Under the pieces are notes generated by a model that worked only from the letters and a program-made list of their open reading frames with translations, was not told where the DNA came from and did not search any database. A program made the translations under genes and the position numbers. A DNA stretch of 64,000 nucleotides from an uncultured bacterium (GTDB taxonomy: Bacteria; Planctomycetota; UBA1135; GCA-002686595): the NCBI GenBank assembly GCA_938083085.1, contig CALLKX010000037.1, forward strand, positions 40,320 to 104,319. Reading direction: 5' to 3'. Shown here one piece after another: positions 8,320 to 20,059 of the stretch; position 1 is the first letter of the stretch; each line of letters begins with the position of its first letter.

Positions 8320-9426
8320 GTGAGTTCTCTCTCGATCGCCTTCTTCGAACCCTGGTTTGGCGGTAGCCACCGGGCGTTCCTGGACGCCTGGAGCGCTCGC
8401 ACGAGACACCGCCTCCAGGTGCATGGACTGGCGCCGCGCCACTGGAAGTGGCGCCAGGAGGCGAGCGCCTGGGAGCTGGCTCGGGGGGCCGACGCCACCG
8501 CCCCACCCGACGTCATCGCCTGCAGCGGCTACGTGGACCTCCCACGGCTGCACGGGTTCCTCCCGCAGAGCTGGGCTCACCGCCCGTCGCTGGTCTACTT
8601 CCACGAGACCCAGCTCACTTATCCGGGCGGCGAGGCCGGTCGGGACCTGACCTACGGGTTCAGCAACATCCTCAGCGCGGTCCGAGCCGACCGGGTGGCC
8701 TTCAACTCCAGGTTCCATCTCGAGGAGTTCCGCGACGCGGCCGACCTGGTCCTCAGCCGACTCCCGCGGCCCGCTCCCCGCGCAGACCTCACCCGCGCCC
8801 TCGGGGAGGCCGCGGTGATCCCCCCCCTGCCTGACCTGGCCAGCGTCCCACTGGGCCCCGGAGGAGATGGCCCGCTCCGGGTTGCCTTCCCCCATCGCCT
8901 CGAGCCCGACAAGGACCCCGCCGCCTTCGCGGACGCGCTCGTCGAGGCCGGCGCACGGGGCGCCGACCTCGAGGTCGAGCTCCTGGGTGGACACCCGAGG
9001 AAGGCCGTCCCCAAGATCGCCGCGGCCCTCGAGCGCCTCGCGCCCTGGCTGCGTAATCGGGACCGAGTGGAGGACCGGGGCCGCTACCTCGAGATCCTCG
9101 GCCGCTGCGACGTGGTGGCCTCCACCGCCCGCCACGAGTTCTTCGGCGTCGCGTTCGCCGAGGCCATGGCCGCCGGCTGCACGCCGCTCGCGCCGGACCG
9201 CCTCAACTACCCCGCGCTGCTCTCGAACTATGACGATGGCGAGGCCCAGGCCGGCACGTTCCTCGACACCCCGGACCTCGCAGACCGCCTGACGGCCCTC
9301 GCCCGAGCCCCTGAACCGCTGCGCGCCCCTGCTCGGCGCGAGGGGGCCAGGGCCGCGGTGATGCCGTTCGACGCGGACTCCGCGGCCATGGCCCTCGATC
9401 GGCTGATCGACGACCTCGCTCGCTGA
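8320..9426 (+). CDS. DUF3524 glycosyltransferase (tRNA-queuosine alpha-mannosyltransferase-like)
   Basis: A 368-residue cytoplasmic GT-B glycosyltransferase with GTG start at 8320. The N-terminal domain opens with FFEPWFGGSHRAFLDAW and later has APRHWKWRQEASAW, the hallmark of the DUF3524 family, whose animal member GTDC1 (QTMAN) adds mannose to the queuosine of tRNA-Asp. The C-terminal half holds the nucleotide-sugar site: FPHRLEPDKDP and the ARHEFFGVAFAEAMAAGCTP loop with the glutamates of GT4 enzymes. The bacterial function is inferred from this family match. It is divergent from the ferritin-like gene and convergent with the Gfo/Idh gene. Confidence 0.82.
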   Translation: MSSLSIAFFEPWFGGSHRAFLDAWSARTRHRLQVHGLAPRHWKWRQEASAWELARGADATAPPDVIACSGYVDLPRLHGFLPQSWAHRPSLVYFHETQLTYPGGEAGRDLTYGFSNILSAVRADRVAFNSRFHLEEFRDAADLVLSRLPRPAPRADLTRALGEAAVIPPLPDLASVPLGPGGDGPLRVAFPHRLEPDKDPAAFADALVEAGARGADLEVELLGGHPRKAVPKIAAALERLAPWLRNRDRVEDRGRYLEILGRCDVVASTARHEFFGVAFAEAMAAGCTPLAPDRLNYPALLSNYDDGEAQAGTFLDTPDLADRLTALARAPEPLRAPARREGARAAVMPFDADSAAMALDRLIDDLAR

Positions 9427-9449
9427 TCCCGCTGCCCGCGGTCAGGCGC

Positions 9450-10742
9450 TCAGAAGGCGGGGAGGTCGTAGCCGCTCCGGCGGGCGTAGTCGACCCAGGC
9501 GTTCGCGCCCTCCTCCTCGAAGCGCCAGGCCTGGGGATCCCAGGTGAGCGCCTTCCGATGCCAGTAGGCGATGTTCATGAGGTGGCAGATGGCCGCGCTG
9601 CGCGCGCCGACCTCCACGTCACAGATCGGGGTGCTCCGGTCGCGGATGCACTGGAGCCAGTCCGCCACGTGCCCGTCGTGCCGCGGGAGGCGCTCCTCGC
9701 CCTCGGCCTCCCACTCGAGGACGCCATCGGGCACGCTCGAGATACGCCCCCGGTCCACGGCGATCAGGCCCTTCTCCCCGATGAACGTTGCGCCGCTCGG
9801 GCCGCCGTGGACGAGCCGGGCGCCGTCCTCGTAGACGAGCGTGGCGCCGCGCTTCGCGTCGGGGTCTGCAGGCGGGACCACCCGGACGGGACCCGAGCGG
9901 TCCATGCCGAGCGCCCACTGGGCGATGTCGAAGTGGTGCGCCCCCATGTCCGCGAGCCCGCCGCCCGCGTACTCCCGGTAGGAGCGCCACTTGGGGTAGT
10001 GGCCGTGCACGCCCCGGGGGCTGAGGATCTCGTTGTACTCACGCTCCGGTGCCGGCCCGAGCCAGCGGTCCCAGTCGAGCCCCGGCTCCAGCGCCTCGCC
10101 CGGGAGGTCGCACCACACCGGGGCATCCCCCACGCCCACGTGCACGGTCTGGACCTTGCCGATGCGACCCGCCCGGACGGCCTCTGCGGCGCGCACGAAC
10201 CGCTGCCCGAACTCGGTCCGCTGCTGGCTCCCGGTCTGGAACACGACCCCGTACTTGCGCGCGGCTGCGATGACCAGCTGCGACTCCCGGAGGGTCAGCG
10301 TGAGGGGCTTCTCGCAGTAGACGTCCTTGCCCGCCACGCAGGCATCAATGATCTGGTGGGTGTGCCAGTGGTCGGGCGTCGCGATGAGCACCGCGTCCAC
10401 GTCGTCCCGCGCCATGAGCTCCTCGTGGCGGTCGGTCGCCACGCAGTCCAGCCCGTGGACCTCGTCGACCCGGCGCTTCGCGTCCAGTCGCCGGCTGCGG
10501 TCCACGTCGCAGACCGCGGTCACCAGCACGCCCGGCTGCCCGATCAGGCTCCGGGTCATCAGGTTGCGGCCGCGGATCCCGATACCGATCACGCCCACCC
10601 GGATCGCCGCCTCTGCGGGCTCCTGCTGGGCCCCCTCTTGGAGCACCTGACCGGGCCAAGCGCGGGTGATGGGCGCGGCCGCGAGGGCTGCCCCGGCGGT
10701 CAGGAACTGGCGACGGTGGATGGAGGGCGGCGTGAGGTCCAT
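9450..10742 (-). CDS. Gfo/Idh/MocA family oxidoreductase with Tat signal
   Basis: A 430-residue NAD(P)-dependent sugar or inositol dehydrogenase-type protein. The leader has the twin-arginine pattern (IHRRQFLTAGAALAAAP), predicting export of the folded protein to the periplasm, as is common in planctomycetes. The Rossmann fold follows (VGVIGIGIRGRN), with VLIATPDHWHT and YCEKPLTLT carrying the conserved Lys-Pro of the family. The second domain includes GLADMGAHHFDIAQWALG, with the catalytic-region His. The start at 10742 is chosen because it places the Tat motif at residues 9-13. It lies downstream of a strong terminator, so it probably has its own promoter. Substrate unknown. Confidence 0.88.
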   Translation of the reverse strand: MDLTPPSIHRRQFLTAGAALAAAPITRAWPGQVLQEGAQQEPAEAAIRVGVIGIGIRGRNLMTRSLIGQPGVLVTAVCDVDRSRRLDAKRRVDEVHGLDCVATDRHEELMARDDVDAVLIATPDHWHTHQIIDACVAGKDVYCEKPLTLTLRESQLVIAAARKYGVVFQTGSQQRTEFGQRFVRAAEAVRAGRIGKVQTVHVGVGDAPVWCDLPGEALEPGLDWDRWLGPAPEREYNEILSPRGVHGHYPKWRSYREYAGGGLADMGAHHFDIAQWALGMDRSGPVRVVPPADPDAKRGATLVYEDGARLVHGGPSGATFIGEKGLIAVDRGRISSVPDGVLEWEAEGEERLPRHDGHVADWLQCIRDRSTPICDVEVGARSAAICHLMNIAYWHRKALTWDPQAWRFEEEGANAWVDYARRSGYDLPAF

Positions 10743-10784
10743 TCCAATGACCCTAGCACGGGACGCCCCTCGCGCTGAGCAAAG

Positions 10785-10824
10785 ACAAAGGCGCCCCGGA
10801 TCGCGTTGCGACCCGGGGCGCCCT
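10785..10824 (-). terminator. Intrinsic terminator after the isopropylmalate/isocitrate dehydrogenase gene
   Basis: On the minus strand a stem of 10 bp (GGCGCCCCGG pairing with CCGGGGCGCC) encloses a loop of about 13 bases and is followed directly by TTTGTCTTT. It lies 20 bases past the dehydrogenase stop and separates it from the Gfo/Idh gene. Confidence 0.8.
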
Positions 10825-10843
10825 TGGACGGAGGTCCCTCCGG

Positions 10844-11926
10844 TCAGACGCTGGCGGCCAGCTTCTTGAGCTCGGCGGCGACCAGGTCCCCCACCTCGTT
10901 CGTGGGGTGCATGCCGGTCCCGGCGCCCTTCAGGCGGCCGTTGGCGAAGAGGTCCGCGATGGAGCGATCGATCGCCGCGGCGGCGGTCTTCTCGCCGAGG
11001 TAGTCGAGCATCATCCCCGCCGCCATGATCGCGGCGAGGGGACTCGCGACGTTCTTGCCTGCGTACTTGGGAGCCGAGCCGTGGATCGGCTCGAAGAGGC
11101 TGACACGGCCGGGGTGGATGTTTCCACTCGCGGCCATGCCCATGCCGCCCTGAATCATCGCGCCGAGGTCGGTGATGATGTCTCCGAAGAGGTTCGGGGT
11201 GACCGCGACGTCGAACCACTCGGGGTTCTTGACCATCCACATGCACGCCGCGTCGATGTAGGCGTGGTCCGTCTTGATGTTCGGGTGCTCCTTGGCGACC
11301 TCGGCGAAGGTCCGCTGCCACAGGTCGTGGGCGCGGATGGCGTTCGCCTTATCGATGAGGGTCACCTGGGCCTCGCGGCCAGCCGGGCGTTCCCGGGTCT
11401 CGGCGAGGTGGAAGGCGTAGCGGATCGCCCGCTCGACGCCCTCGCGCGTGTAGACCATGGTCTGGGTCGCGACCTCGAGGGGCTGGCCCTTGTGGGCGAA
11501 GCCGTGCATGCCGGTGTAGGCGTCCTCGGTGTTCTCGCGGACGATGAGCATGTCCACGTCATCCGGCCCCTTGCCCTTGAGCGGGCAGAGGCTCTCCTGG
11601 AGGAGCTTGACCGGGCGCAGGTTCACGTAGAGGTCGAGGTCAAAGCGGCAGCGCGCGATGACGCCGTACTCCACCTTGCCGGGCTCGCACCGGGGGTCGC
11701 CGATGGCGCCGAGGTAGATGGCGCCGGACTGCTTGGCCTCCTCGAACATGGCGTCGGGGAAGGCCTCACCGTGCTCAAGGAAGTAGTCGCTGCCGATGGG
11801 CAGCTCGTTCTTCTTCAGGGAGAAGCCGAAGACGTCGGCCGCGGTGTCGGCGACCTTGAAGGCCTCCTTGGTGACCTCGGGGCCGATGCCGTCGCCGCCG
11901 ATGATCGTGATGTCGTATTGGCTCAT
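10844..11926 (-). CDS. 3-isopropylmalate dehydrogenase (isocitrate/isopropylmalate dehydrogenase family)
   Basis: A 360-residue, NAD-linked beta-decarboxylating dehydrogenase. Motifs in order: [11 protein letters not shown] (N-terminal nucleotide region), [16 protein letters not shown] (substrate arginines), [12 protein letters not shown], the catalytic-lysine segment LIDKANAIR, and [17 protein letters not shown] with metal-binding Asps, then [14 protein letters not shown]. Length fits LeuB. The ENTED loop is shared with isocitrate and homoisocitrate dehydrogenases, so substrate is not settled; the aconitase-fold isomerase 50 bases upstream fits either leucine synthesis or a TCA-type step. 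I favour isopropylmalate. The ATG at 11926 is preferred over a start 36 bases upstream because the fold begins right after it. Confidence 0.8.
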   Translation of the reverse strand: MSQYDITIIGGDGIGPEVTKEAFKVADTAADVFGFSLKKNELPIGSDYFLEHGEAFPDAMFEEAKQSGAIYLGAIGDPRCEPGKVEYGVIARCRFDLDLYVNLRPVKLLQESLCPLKGKGPDDVDMLIVRENTEDAYTGMHGFAHKGQPLEVATQTMVYTREGVERAIRYAFHLAETRERPAGREAQVTLIDKANAIRAHDLWQRTFAEVAKEHPNIKTDHAYIDAACMWMVKNPEWFDVAVTPNLFGDIITDLGAMIQGGMGMAASGNIHPGRVSLFEPIHGSAPKYAGKNVASPLAAIMAAGMMLDYLGEKTAAAAIDRSIADLFANGRLKGAGTGMHPTNEVGDLVAAELKKLAASV

Positions 11927-11976
11927 GGAACCGTGGGGGTGGGCCCGCGTACGGGCGACCAATCAGGTGAGACCGC

Positions 11977-13977
<2,001 letters not shown>

Positions 13978-13993
13978 TCTTGGGTCATCCTCG

Positions 13994-14034
13994 CCTCGTG
14001 GCCGGGCCCGCAACGGCGGGCCCGAGGCACGAGG
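13994..14034. repeat. 41-base inverted repeat between thiolase stop and isomerase start
   Basis: CCTCGTG (13994-14000) pairs with CACGAGG (14028-14034), and inside it GGGCCCG (14004-14010) pairs perfectly with CGGGCCC (14017-14023) around a 6-base loop. There is no U-run, so it could be a partial terminator, an mRNA stabiliser or a protein site. Confidence 0.5.
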
Positions 14035-14085
14035 TCATTGCCGCGTGGGTGCGCGGCCAGTGCAGGGGCAGGAACAGGGCAGGGA

Positions 14086-15291
14086 TCAGGCAGCGGGGTT
14101 CTCGACGAGGATCGCGATCCCCTGGCCGCCGCCGATGCAGGCGGAGGCCACGCCGAACCTCTTACCCGAACGGCGCAGCTGATAGAGGAGCGTCAGCACC
14201 AGGCGGGTGCCCGTGGCGCCGAGCGGGTGACCGAGGCTGATGGCGCCCCCGTTCACGTTGCAGCGGTCCCGATCCAGCTCGAGCTCCTTCTCGCAGCCCA
14301 GGTACTGGGCGCTAAAGGCCTCGTTGATCTCGAAGTAGTCAATGTCGCCGACGGACATGCCCGCCTCGTCCAGGAGGACCTTGATCGCCGGCACCGGGCC
14401 GATGCCCATCTCCTTGGGGTCGACGCCAACGCAGGAGTAGCCGCGCACGACGCCCATCACGTCCAGGCCGTCCGCCTGGGCGCGCTCGGCGGTCGTGCAG
14501 ACCACCATGGCCGCGCCGTCCACGATGCCGCTCGCGTTACCGGCGGTCACCGTCCCCTCCTTGCCGAAGGCGGCCCGCAGCTTGGCGAGGCCCTCGATGG
14601 TCGAGTCGGGCTTGATGTGGTCGTCGACGTCCACGGTGATGTCGCCCCGGCGGTTCGGGATGATCACCGGCGCGATCTCCTCGGCGAAGCGGCCCGCGGC
14701 CACGGCCTCGGCGCCGAGCTTGTGGCTCCGCAGGGCGTACTCGTCCTGGGCGTCACGGGTGATCTCCAGGCGGCGGGCAATGGCCTCGGCCGTCTGTGCC
14801 ATGTAGGTGTCGCCGTACGGGTCGTAGAGGCTCGCGAAGAGCAGGTCCTCGAGGTTCGGCTGGACACCGAACTTGAAGCCGTCCCGCGCGCCGTGGAGCA
14901 CGTAGGGCGCCTGGCTCATGTTCTCCATGCCGCCCGCGAGGACCGTCTTGGCCTCGCCCAGCTTGATCAGCTGCGCAGCGCTCACGATCGACTGGATGCC
15001 GGAGCCGCAGAGGCGGTTGACCGTGAGGGCCGGCACCGTCTGGGGCAGGCCCGCCTTGAGCGCCACGTGACGGGCGCCGTAGATCGCGTCGTTGGAGGTC
15101 TGGAGCGCGTTACCGACGATCGTGTGATCGATGGTGTCCGCGGCGATCTTCGACCGCTCGATGGCCGCCTTGGACGCGTGCGCCGCGAGGTCAATGGCGC
15201 TGACGCCCTTCAGCTTTCCGAATCCGGGGGTGCCTGAATACTCGGCCATCGGGGTCCGTGCCCCGCCGACGATGACGACTTCGTTGCTCAT
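14086..15291 (-). CDS. Acetyl-CoA C-acyltransferase (thiolase), copy 1
   Basis: A 401-residue thiolase. The nucleophilic cysteine is Cys95 in NRLCGSGIQS; NEAFSAQYLG, GHPLGATG (catalytic His) and SACIGGGQG (second Cys) complete the active site. The enzyme either cleaves 3-ketoacyl-CoA in beta-oxidation or condenses two acetyl-CoA; the sequence fits the biosynthetic/degradative acetoacetyl-CoA group but does not decide. It follows the enoyl-CoA hydratase gene and precedes the isomerase gene on the same strand. Confidence 0.92.
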   Translation of the reverse strand: MSNEVVIVGGARTPMAEYSGTPGFGKLKGVSAIDLAAHASKAAIERSKIAADTIDHTIVGNALQTSNDAIYGARHVALKAGLPQTVPALTVNRLCGSGIQSIVSAAQLIKLGEAKTVLAGGMENMSQAPYVLHGARDGFKFGVQPNLEDLLFASLYDPYGDTYMAQTAEAIARRLEITRDAQDEYALRSHKLGAEAVAAGRFAEEIAPVIIPNRRGDITVDVDDHIKPDSTIEGLAKLRAAFGKEGTVTAGNASGIVDGAAMVVCTTAERAQADGLDVMGVVRGYSCVGVDPKEMGIGPVPAIKVLLDEAGMSVGDIDYFEINEAFSAQYLGCEKELELDRDRCNVNGGAISLGHPLGATGTRLVLTLLYQLRRSGKRFGVASACIGGGQGIAILVENPAA

Positions 15292-15370
15292 GGTGCTGTG
15301 TGCTCGTGGGGCCAAAGGGCCGGTGCTTGAAGGGCGCGAGGCGCCCGCATTGTGATCTGGTGAGGGGGTG

Positions 15371-15395
15371 CCGGTCCGCCACCTCGGCGGACCGG
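15371..15395. repeat. Perfect 10-bp hairpin between hydratase and thiolase genes
   Basis: CCGGTCCGCC and GGCGGACCGG flank a 5-base loop (ACCTC). No T-run follows on either strand. It lies just past the enoyl-CoA hydratase stop, so an mRNA end or stabilising structure is plausible. Confidence 0.5.
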
Positions 15396-15426
15396 TCGAC
15401 GCGCGGGCGCGGCCCGCGCTCAGGGC

Positions 15427-16215
15427 TCAGCGGCCCTTGAACTCCGGGCGACGCTTCTCGAGGAACGCGCTCATTCCCTCGCGCATGTCCTCGGTCAGGG
15501 CGGCCTTGCCGAAGTACTCGGCCTCGAGGGCCTCGCCCTGGGTCTGGTCGAGGTCCCAGCCGGAGAGCACGAGGTCCATGCAGAAGCGCAGGGCCACGGG
15601 CCCCTTGGTCACGATGCTCTTGAGGAGCTTTTGGGTCCCCTCCTCGAGCTCCTCGGGCGCAAACACTCGGTTCACAACGCCGACCCGGTGGGCCTCGTCG
15701 GCCCCAAACATATCCCCGGTCAGCACCCACTCCCGGGCCACGCCCGGGCCCGCGATGCGGGAGAGGCGCTGGCTGCCGCCGTAGCCCGGCACGATGCCGA
15801 GGCTGGCCTCGGGGAGGCCGAAGCGCGCCTTGCTGGAGGCGGTTCGCAGGGTGCAGGCGAGCGCGAGCTCGCAGCCGCCGCCCAGGGCGAAGCCGTTGAC
15901 CATGGCCACGGAGGGCTTGCCCAGCTGCTCGAGGAGGCGGAAGACGTCCTGGCCCGTGGTCGAGACGCGGATCGCGCCCTCGGCGCTGCCGGCCTCGGCC
16001 AGGAGTTCGTTGATGTCCGCGCCGGCCACGAAGGCCTTCTCGCCCGCTCCGGTGATGAGCAGCGCGCGCACGGCGTCGTCCTCGCCCGCCTTCGTGAACG
16101 CGTCCTTCAGCTCGCCGAGGGTGGCGTCGTTGAGGGCGTTCATCTTGTCCGGGCGGTTGATGGTGACCCGGGCGATCGGTCCTTCGACCGCGTAGAGGAT
16201 GTTCTCGTAGCTCAT
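15427..16215 (-). CDS. Enoyl-CoA hydratase/isomerase (crotonase family)
   Basis: A 262-residue crotonase that hydrates trans-2-enoyl-CoA. The CoA-binding oxyanion-hole segments are AFVAGADINEL and NGFALGGGCELALAC; the catalytic glutamates are seen in the second of these (GGGCE) and in FGLPEASLGIVPGYGG. Both glutamates required for hydratase activity are present, so hydratase is more likely than a mere isomerase. The start ATG at 16215 follows the stop of the small cyclophilin gene by 4 bases, indicating coupled translation. Confidence 0.92.
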   Translation of the reverse strand: MSYENILYAVEGPIARVTINRPDKMNALNDATLGELKDAFTKAGEDDAVRALLITGAGEKAFVAGADINELLAEAGSAEGAIRVSTTGQDVFRLLEQLGKPSVAMVNGFALGGGCELALACTLRTASSKARFGLPEASLGIVPGYGGSQRLSRIAGPGVAREWVLTGDMFGADEAHRVGVVNRVFAPEELEEGTQKLLKSIVTKGPVALRFCMDLVLSGWDLDQTQGEALEAEYFGKAALTEDMREGMSAFLEKRRPEFKGR

Positions 16216-16219
16216 GGGA

Positions 16220-16738
16220 TCAGCCCTCGGTGGACTCGACGACGGTGGCCTTGGTGACGGTGACAGGTTCCTTCGGTCGCGATCCCTCGCCGCCGGGGAG
16301 CGTCGGCGCGTTGGCGATCTCGTCCAGCACCTCGAAGCCGTCGAGGAGCTTGCCGAACGCGGTGTACTGGCCGTCAAGGAAGCCAGCCTCGCCGTGGCAC
16401 ACGAAGAACTGGCTGCCCGCCGAGTTCGGGTCCTGGGAGCGGGCCATGGAGAGGATCCCGCGCTCGTGGTGCACGTCGTTGAACTCGGCGTCCACGGACC
16501 AGCCGGGACCGCCGGTCCCCCACATGCGCTCGTCGTCCTTCTTCGTGTTCGGATCGCCGCCCTGGATCATGAACCCCGGGATGACGCGGTGGAAGCGCGT
16601 CCCGTCATAGAACCCGTCCTTGGCGAGCTTGACGAAGTTCTCGGCGTGGAGCGGGGCGACGTCGGTGAGGAACTCGACCGTCATGTTGCCGGCGGTGGTC
16701 TCGAGGCGCACTTGGACGCCGCTCAGTTCGTGAGTCAT
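16220..16738 (-). CDS. Peptidyl-prolyl cis-trans isomerase, cyclophilin type (cytoplasmic)
   Basis: A 172-residue cyclophilin without signal peptide. The core motifs are [15 protein letters not shown], with the catalytic Arg, then NSAGSQFFVCHG and YTAFGKLLDG. The usual active-site Trp position has no clear Trp. It catalyses proline isomerisation in protein folding. It sits between a secreted cyclophilin and enoyl-CoA hydratase in an otherwise acyl-CoA degradation operon, a combination I cannot explain functionally. Confidence 0.9.
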   Translation of the reverse strand: MTHELSGVQVRLETTAGNMTVEFLTDVAPLHAENFVKLAKDGFYDGTRFHRVIPGFMIQGGDPNTKKDDERMWGTGGPGWSVDAEFNDVHHERGILSMARSQDPNSAGSQFFVCHGEAGFLDGQYTAFGKLLDGFEVLDEIANAPTLPGGEGSRPKEPVTVTKATVVESTEG

Positions 16739-16805
16739 GGGATGCGGGGGGTGTTGCGGGTCGCGGCGACGGGGCGGATGGGCCCCGGGCGGACGCGATT
16801 GCGGA

Positions 16806-17846
16806 TCACTTCTTCTTGGGCCTAGACTTGGTCGCGCGGACGACCACAGCCTTGTTGATGGTCTGAACAGGGAACGGATCGTGGAGCGCCATGGCCACCT
16901 CGGGTCGCCGGTCGTCGATCTGCACGCCGCCCTCCTTGAGCTTGTCGAGGAGACGGTCGTTCCTCTCAACCGTGTCGACGATGGCCTCGACGGCCTCCAT
17001 CCCGGTGAGGACCTGCCCGAAGGCGCTGTAGGTCTGGTCCAGGTGTGGCGCGGTGCGGTGGACGAAGAAGAACTCGCTCTCTGCCGAGTCCATGTCATTC
17101 CCGAGGCGCGCGGCGGAGAGCACTCCGGCCACGTGCCGACGGCTGTTGAACTCGGCCTTCACCTTGCGGGGCGCAGGGGTCCCGTCCTTCGAGCGGCCCG
17201 CCTGGGCCATGAAGCCCGGGATCACACGGTGGAAGACCGAGCCCTCGTAGAAGCCGGAGGAGCACAGGTCGAGGAAGTTCCGGACGTGGTTCGGCGCCAC
17301 GTCCGGCCAGAGCTCCACCCAGATCGGGCCACCGCTCGTGAAGAGCACGACCTGATAGTCCCCCAGGAGCTTCCCGGAGAGCGTGGTGTAGTCGAGCTCG
17401 GCCTCGGGCGCGCCGAGCCAGATCACGTCCTGCTTTGTGTCCTTCGCGCCCTCGACGGCGAGGGAGAAGTCGGTCGGTTTGGAGAAGCGCTCCTGGATCA
17501 GGGGCGCCAGGTCGAGGGTGACCGTGAGCACCTGGCCGGGCTGCAGCGGAACGCTGGCCTTCTTGGGCCGACGCAGGAGCGCCTTGCGGCTCGCGGACCA
17601 GGCCGCGGGCGTGAGCATCCACGCCGGGAGGTCCACGGCGGAGTCGCCCGTCGCCGTGACCTCGAGGGAAACGACGAAGGGCTCGTTCTCGATGAACAGC
17701 GACGGGATGGTCGCGGACAGCTCGACTCCCCGCTGCGCGATGGGGGCAGCAGAGCGCGCCGGCGCCGGGGCGGCGACGGGGGCTTCACTCGAACCGGGCC
17801 CGATCAGGGCCGCGGCGAGGGCGGGGGCGAGCCATGCAGCGATCAT
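16806..17846 (-). CDS. Exported cyclophilin-type peptidyl-prolyl isomerase with N-terminal beta domain
   Basis: A 346-residue protein. Residues 1-20 ([20 protein letters not shown]) form a signal peptide. An unassigned beta-rich domain follows to about residue 150, then a cyclophilin domain with [23 protein letters not shown] and [11 protein letters not shown], and a C-terminal extension ending SRPKKK. The catalytic Arg is kept, while the usual QFF segment reads EFF, so activity could be altered. The ATG overlaps the stop of the upstream hydroxyacyl-CoA dehydrogenase gene by four bases (ATGA at 17843-17846), which fixes the start and implies translational coupling. Confidence 0.85.
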   Translation of the reverse strand: MIAAWLAPALAAALIGPGSSEAPVAAPAPARSAAPIAQRGVELSATIPSLFIENEPFVVSLEVTATGDSAVDLPAWMLTPAAWSASRKALLRRPKKASVPLQPGQVLTVTLDLAPLIQERFSKPTDFSLAVEGAKDTKQDVIWLGAPEAELDYTTLSGKLLGDYQVVLFTSGGPIWVELWPDVAPNHVRNFLDLCSSGFYEGSVFHRVIPGFMAQAGRSKDGTPAPRKVKAEFNSRRHVAGVLSAARLGNDMDSAESEFFFVHRTAPHLDQTYSAFGQVLTGMEAVEAIVDTVERNDRLLDKLKEGGVQIDDRRPEVAMALHDPFPVQTINKAVVVRATKSRPKKK

Positions 17847-18736
17847 GCCTTCTTGTCCCCGTCCCACTTGTAGTAGCCCTCGCCGGTCTTGCGACCGAAC
17901 TTGCCCTCGGCGACGAGGCGCTCGAGGGACGCGGGGATCTTGAACGCGGGCTCGTCCGGGTAGCGCTCGGTCCAGCCCTGGAGGATGGAGAGCGTCGTGT
18001 CGAGGCCCACGTAGTCGGTGAGCGTCAGCGGTCCCATCGGATAGCCGCAGCCGAACTGCATGGCGGCGTCGATGTCCTCCTTGGAGGCGTCGCCACGGTC
18101 GAGCATGTCGATGGCCTGGACCATGTAGGGCACGAGGAGGCGATTGACCACGAAGCCCGGCGTGTCCTTGCAGGACACGGGGGTCTTGCCGCAGGCGGCG
18201 CCGAAGGCCTTGGAGGCCTCGAAGACGTCGTCGTCGGTGTCGTCCGTCCGGACCACCTCGACCAGGCGCATGAGCTGCACCGGGTTGAAGAAGTGCAGGC
18301 CGACGAAGCGCGAGGGGCGCCCGGAGGCCGTGGCCATCTCGCCGATCGGGAACGACGAGGTGTTCGAGGCGAAGACCGTCTCCGGCTTGCAGATCTCGCC
18401 GAGGGAGGCGAAGAGCTCCTTCTTGACGTCGAGGTTCTCGACGATGGCCTCGACCACGAGGTCACAGTCCGCGACGCCGCTGCGGTCGGTGGTCCCGGAG
18501 ATACGCCCGCGCACCTCGGTGACCCAGGCCTCCGCGGTCGCCTGGTCCATCTTGCCCTTCTCGACGTTCTTGCTGGCGAGCTTGGCGAGGCTCTTGTCGA
18601 CCCGGGCGAGGCCCTTGTCGAGGAAGGCCTGCTCGGACTCGAGCGCGATGACCTCGCAGCCCCCTTGGGCCGCGACCTGGACGATTCCGTGGCCCATGAG
18701 GCCGCAACCGACGACGCCGACTTTCTTGATCTGCAT
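17843..18736 (-). CDS. 3-hydroxybutyryl-CoA dehydrogenase, copy 1
   Basis: A 297-residue NAD-dependent 3-hydroxyacyl-CoA dehydrogenase. The Rossmann fold opens with [23 protein letters not shown] and [17 protein letters not shown] hold the catalytic His and its partner; VVNRLLVPY and [18 protein letters not shown] belong to the C-terminal dimerisation domain. It oxidises 3-hydroxyacyl-CoA to the 3-keto form, the step before thiolase, whose gene lies 59 bases upstream. Confidence 0.93.
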   Translation of the reverse strand: MQIKKVGVVGCGLMGHGIVQVAAQGGCEVIALESEQAFLDKGLARVDKSLAKLASKNVEKGKMDQATAEAWVTEVRGRISGTTDRSGVADCDLVVEAIVENLDVKKELFASLGEICKPETVFASNTSSFPIGEMATASGRPSRFVGLHFFNPVQLMRLVEVVRTDDTDDDVFEASKAFGAACGKTPVSCKDTPGFVVNRLLVPYMVQAIDMLDRGDASKEDIDAAMQFGCGYPMGPLTLTDYVGLDTTLSILQGWTERYPDEPAFKIPASLERLVAEGKFGRKTGEGYYKWDGDKKA

Positions 18737-18795
18737 GTGAATGGGTGGTGCGTGGTCCCGGCAGACGCCGGGAAAGCTCTTTGGTGGGTCGGCGC

Positions 18796-20016
18796 TCAGA
18801 GCCCCGTACGGTCGAAGGCGACCGCCAGGCCCATGCCGCCGGAGATGCAGAGGGTCGCGAGCGCGTGCTCCCCCCCCCGCCGGACGAGTTCGTGGAGCAT
18901 CGTCGTGACGATGCGGGCGCCCGTGGCGCCGATCGGGTGCCCGAGGGCGATCGCGCCCCCGTTGACGTTCAGGCGGTCGCGGTCGAGCCCGAGATCGCGA
19001 TCACAGGCGAGCACCTGTGCGGCGAAGGCCTCGTTGAGCTCGATCAGGTCATAGTCGCGCGCCGCGCGACCTGTGGTCGCCTCCAGCCGCGCGCAGGCGG
19101 GGACCGGACCGAGGCCCATGACCGTGGGATCCACGCCCGATTGGGCCGCGCTCCCCACCCAGGCGAGGGGCGACCAGCCGTTCTGCTCGCAGGCAGACTC
19201 CGAGGCGAGGACGAGCGCAGAGGCGCCATCGGTGATGCCGCTCGCGTTACCCGGGGTCACCGTTCCGTTCCCGTCGTAGCGCTTGCCGAAGACAGCGGGC
19301 AGGCGCCCCATCTTCTCGACTGTGGCGTCCGGACGCGGGTGCTCGTCCGCGTCGACGGTGACCTCGCCCTTGCGGGTCTTGATCACCACAGGTGCGAGCT
19401 CTGCGCCGAACCGCCCGGCCTCGATAGCCGCGCCGGCCTTGCGCTGGCTCTCGACGGCGAACGCGTCCTGCTCATCGCGGGTGATCCCAAGCTCCTGGGC
19501 CAGCTTCTCCGCCGTCTCGCCCATCACCATGTCGGCGAGGGGACAGTCAAAGCCGTCCTTGTACATGGCATCCACCAGGGGCGCCGAGCCGAGGCGATAG
19601 CCTCGCCGCATCTTCGGCAGGTAGAAGGGCAGCCCGCTCATGGACTCCGTGCCGCCCGCGACCGCCACATCCATCTCACCGCGGCGGATGGCGTCAGCCG
19701 CGAGGACGATCGACTTCAGGCCCGAGCCGCAAGCCATGTTGATCGTGGTCGCGCAGGCCGTCTCGGGGATCCCTGCGCGGACGGAAATCTGCCGGGCGAC
19801 GTTCGGACCACCGCCCGCCTGACGACCGTTCCCCATGAAGACCTCGCCCACTGATGAGGCGGGAATCCCACCAGCCTCCAGAGCGGCGCGCACCGCCTCG
19901 ACGCCGAGGTCCGCGGCCGACAGGTCGGCGAACGAACCCAGGTACTTCCCGATCGGCGTTCGCCTCGCGGCGACGACTGCGACCCGCTCGGGGCCGCGGT
20001 TGAGTGCGTTTTGCAT
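18796..20016 (-). CDS. Acetyl-CoA C-acyltransferase (thiolase), copy 2
   Basis: A 406-residue thiolase, the first gene of a minus-strand run reaching the isopropylmalate/isocitrate dehydrogenase. Cys96 in [10 protein letters not shown] is the nucleophile; [21 protein letters not shown] and the C-terminal CISGGMG complete the site. In the last motif Ser replaces the usual Gly of CxGGG. Acetoacetyl-CoA or 3-ketoacyl-CoA thiolase activity is expected. A hairpin in its leader (20060-20089) may be regulatory. Confidence 0.92.
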   Translation of the reverse strand: MQNALNRGPERVAVVAARRTPIGKYLGSFADLSAADLGVEAVRAALEAGGIPASSVGEVFMGNGRQAGGGPNVARQISVRAGIPETACATTINMACGSGLKSIVLAADAIRRGEMDVAVAGGTESMSGLPFYLPKMRRGYRLGSAPLVDAMYKDGFDCPLADMVMGETAEKLAQELGITRDEQDAFAVESQRKAGAAIEAGRFGAELAPVVIKTRKGEVTVDADEHPRPDATVEKMGRLPAVFGKRYDGNGTVTPGNASGITDGASALVLASESACEQNGWSPLAWVGSAAQSGVDPTVMGLGPVPACARLEATTGRAARDYDLIELNEAFAAQVLACDRDLGLDRDRLNVNGGAIALGHPIGATGARIVTTMLHELVRRGGEHALATLCISGGMGLAVAFDRTGL

Positions 20017-20059
20017 GGAAGTCCTGGGGGGAAACCCGGCCTGGCAGGCCCGGGTGAGT

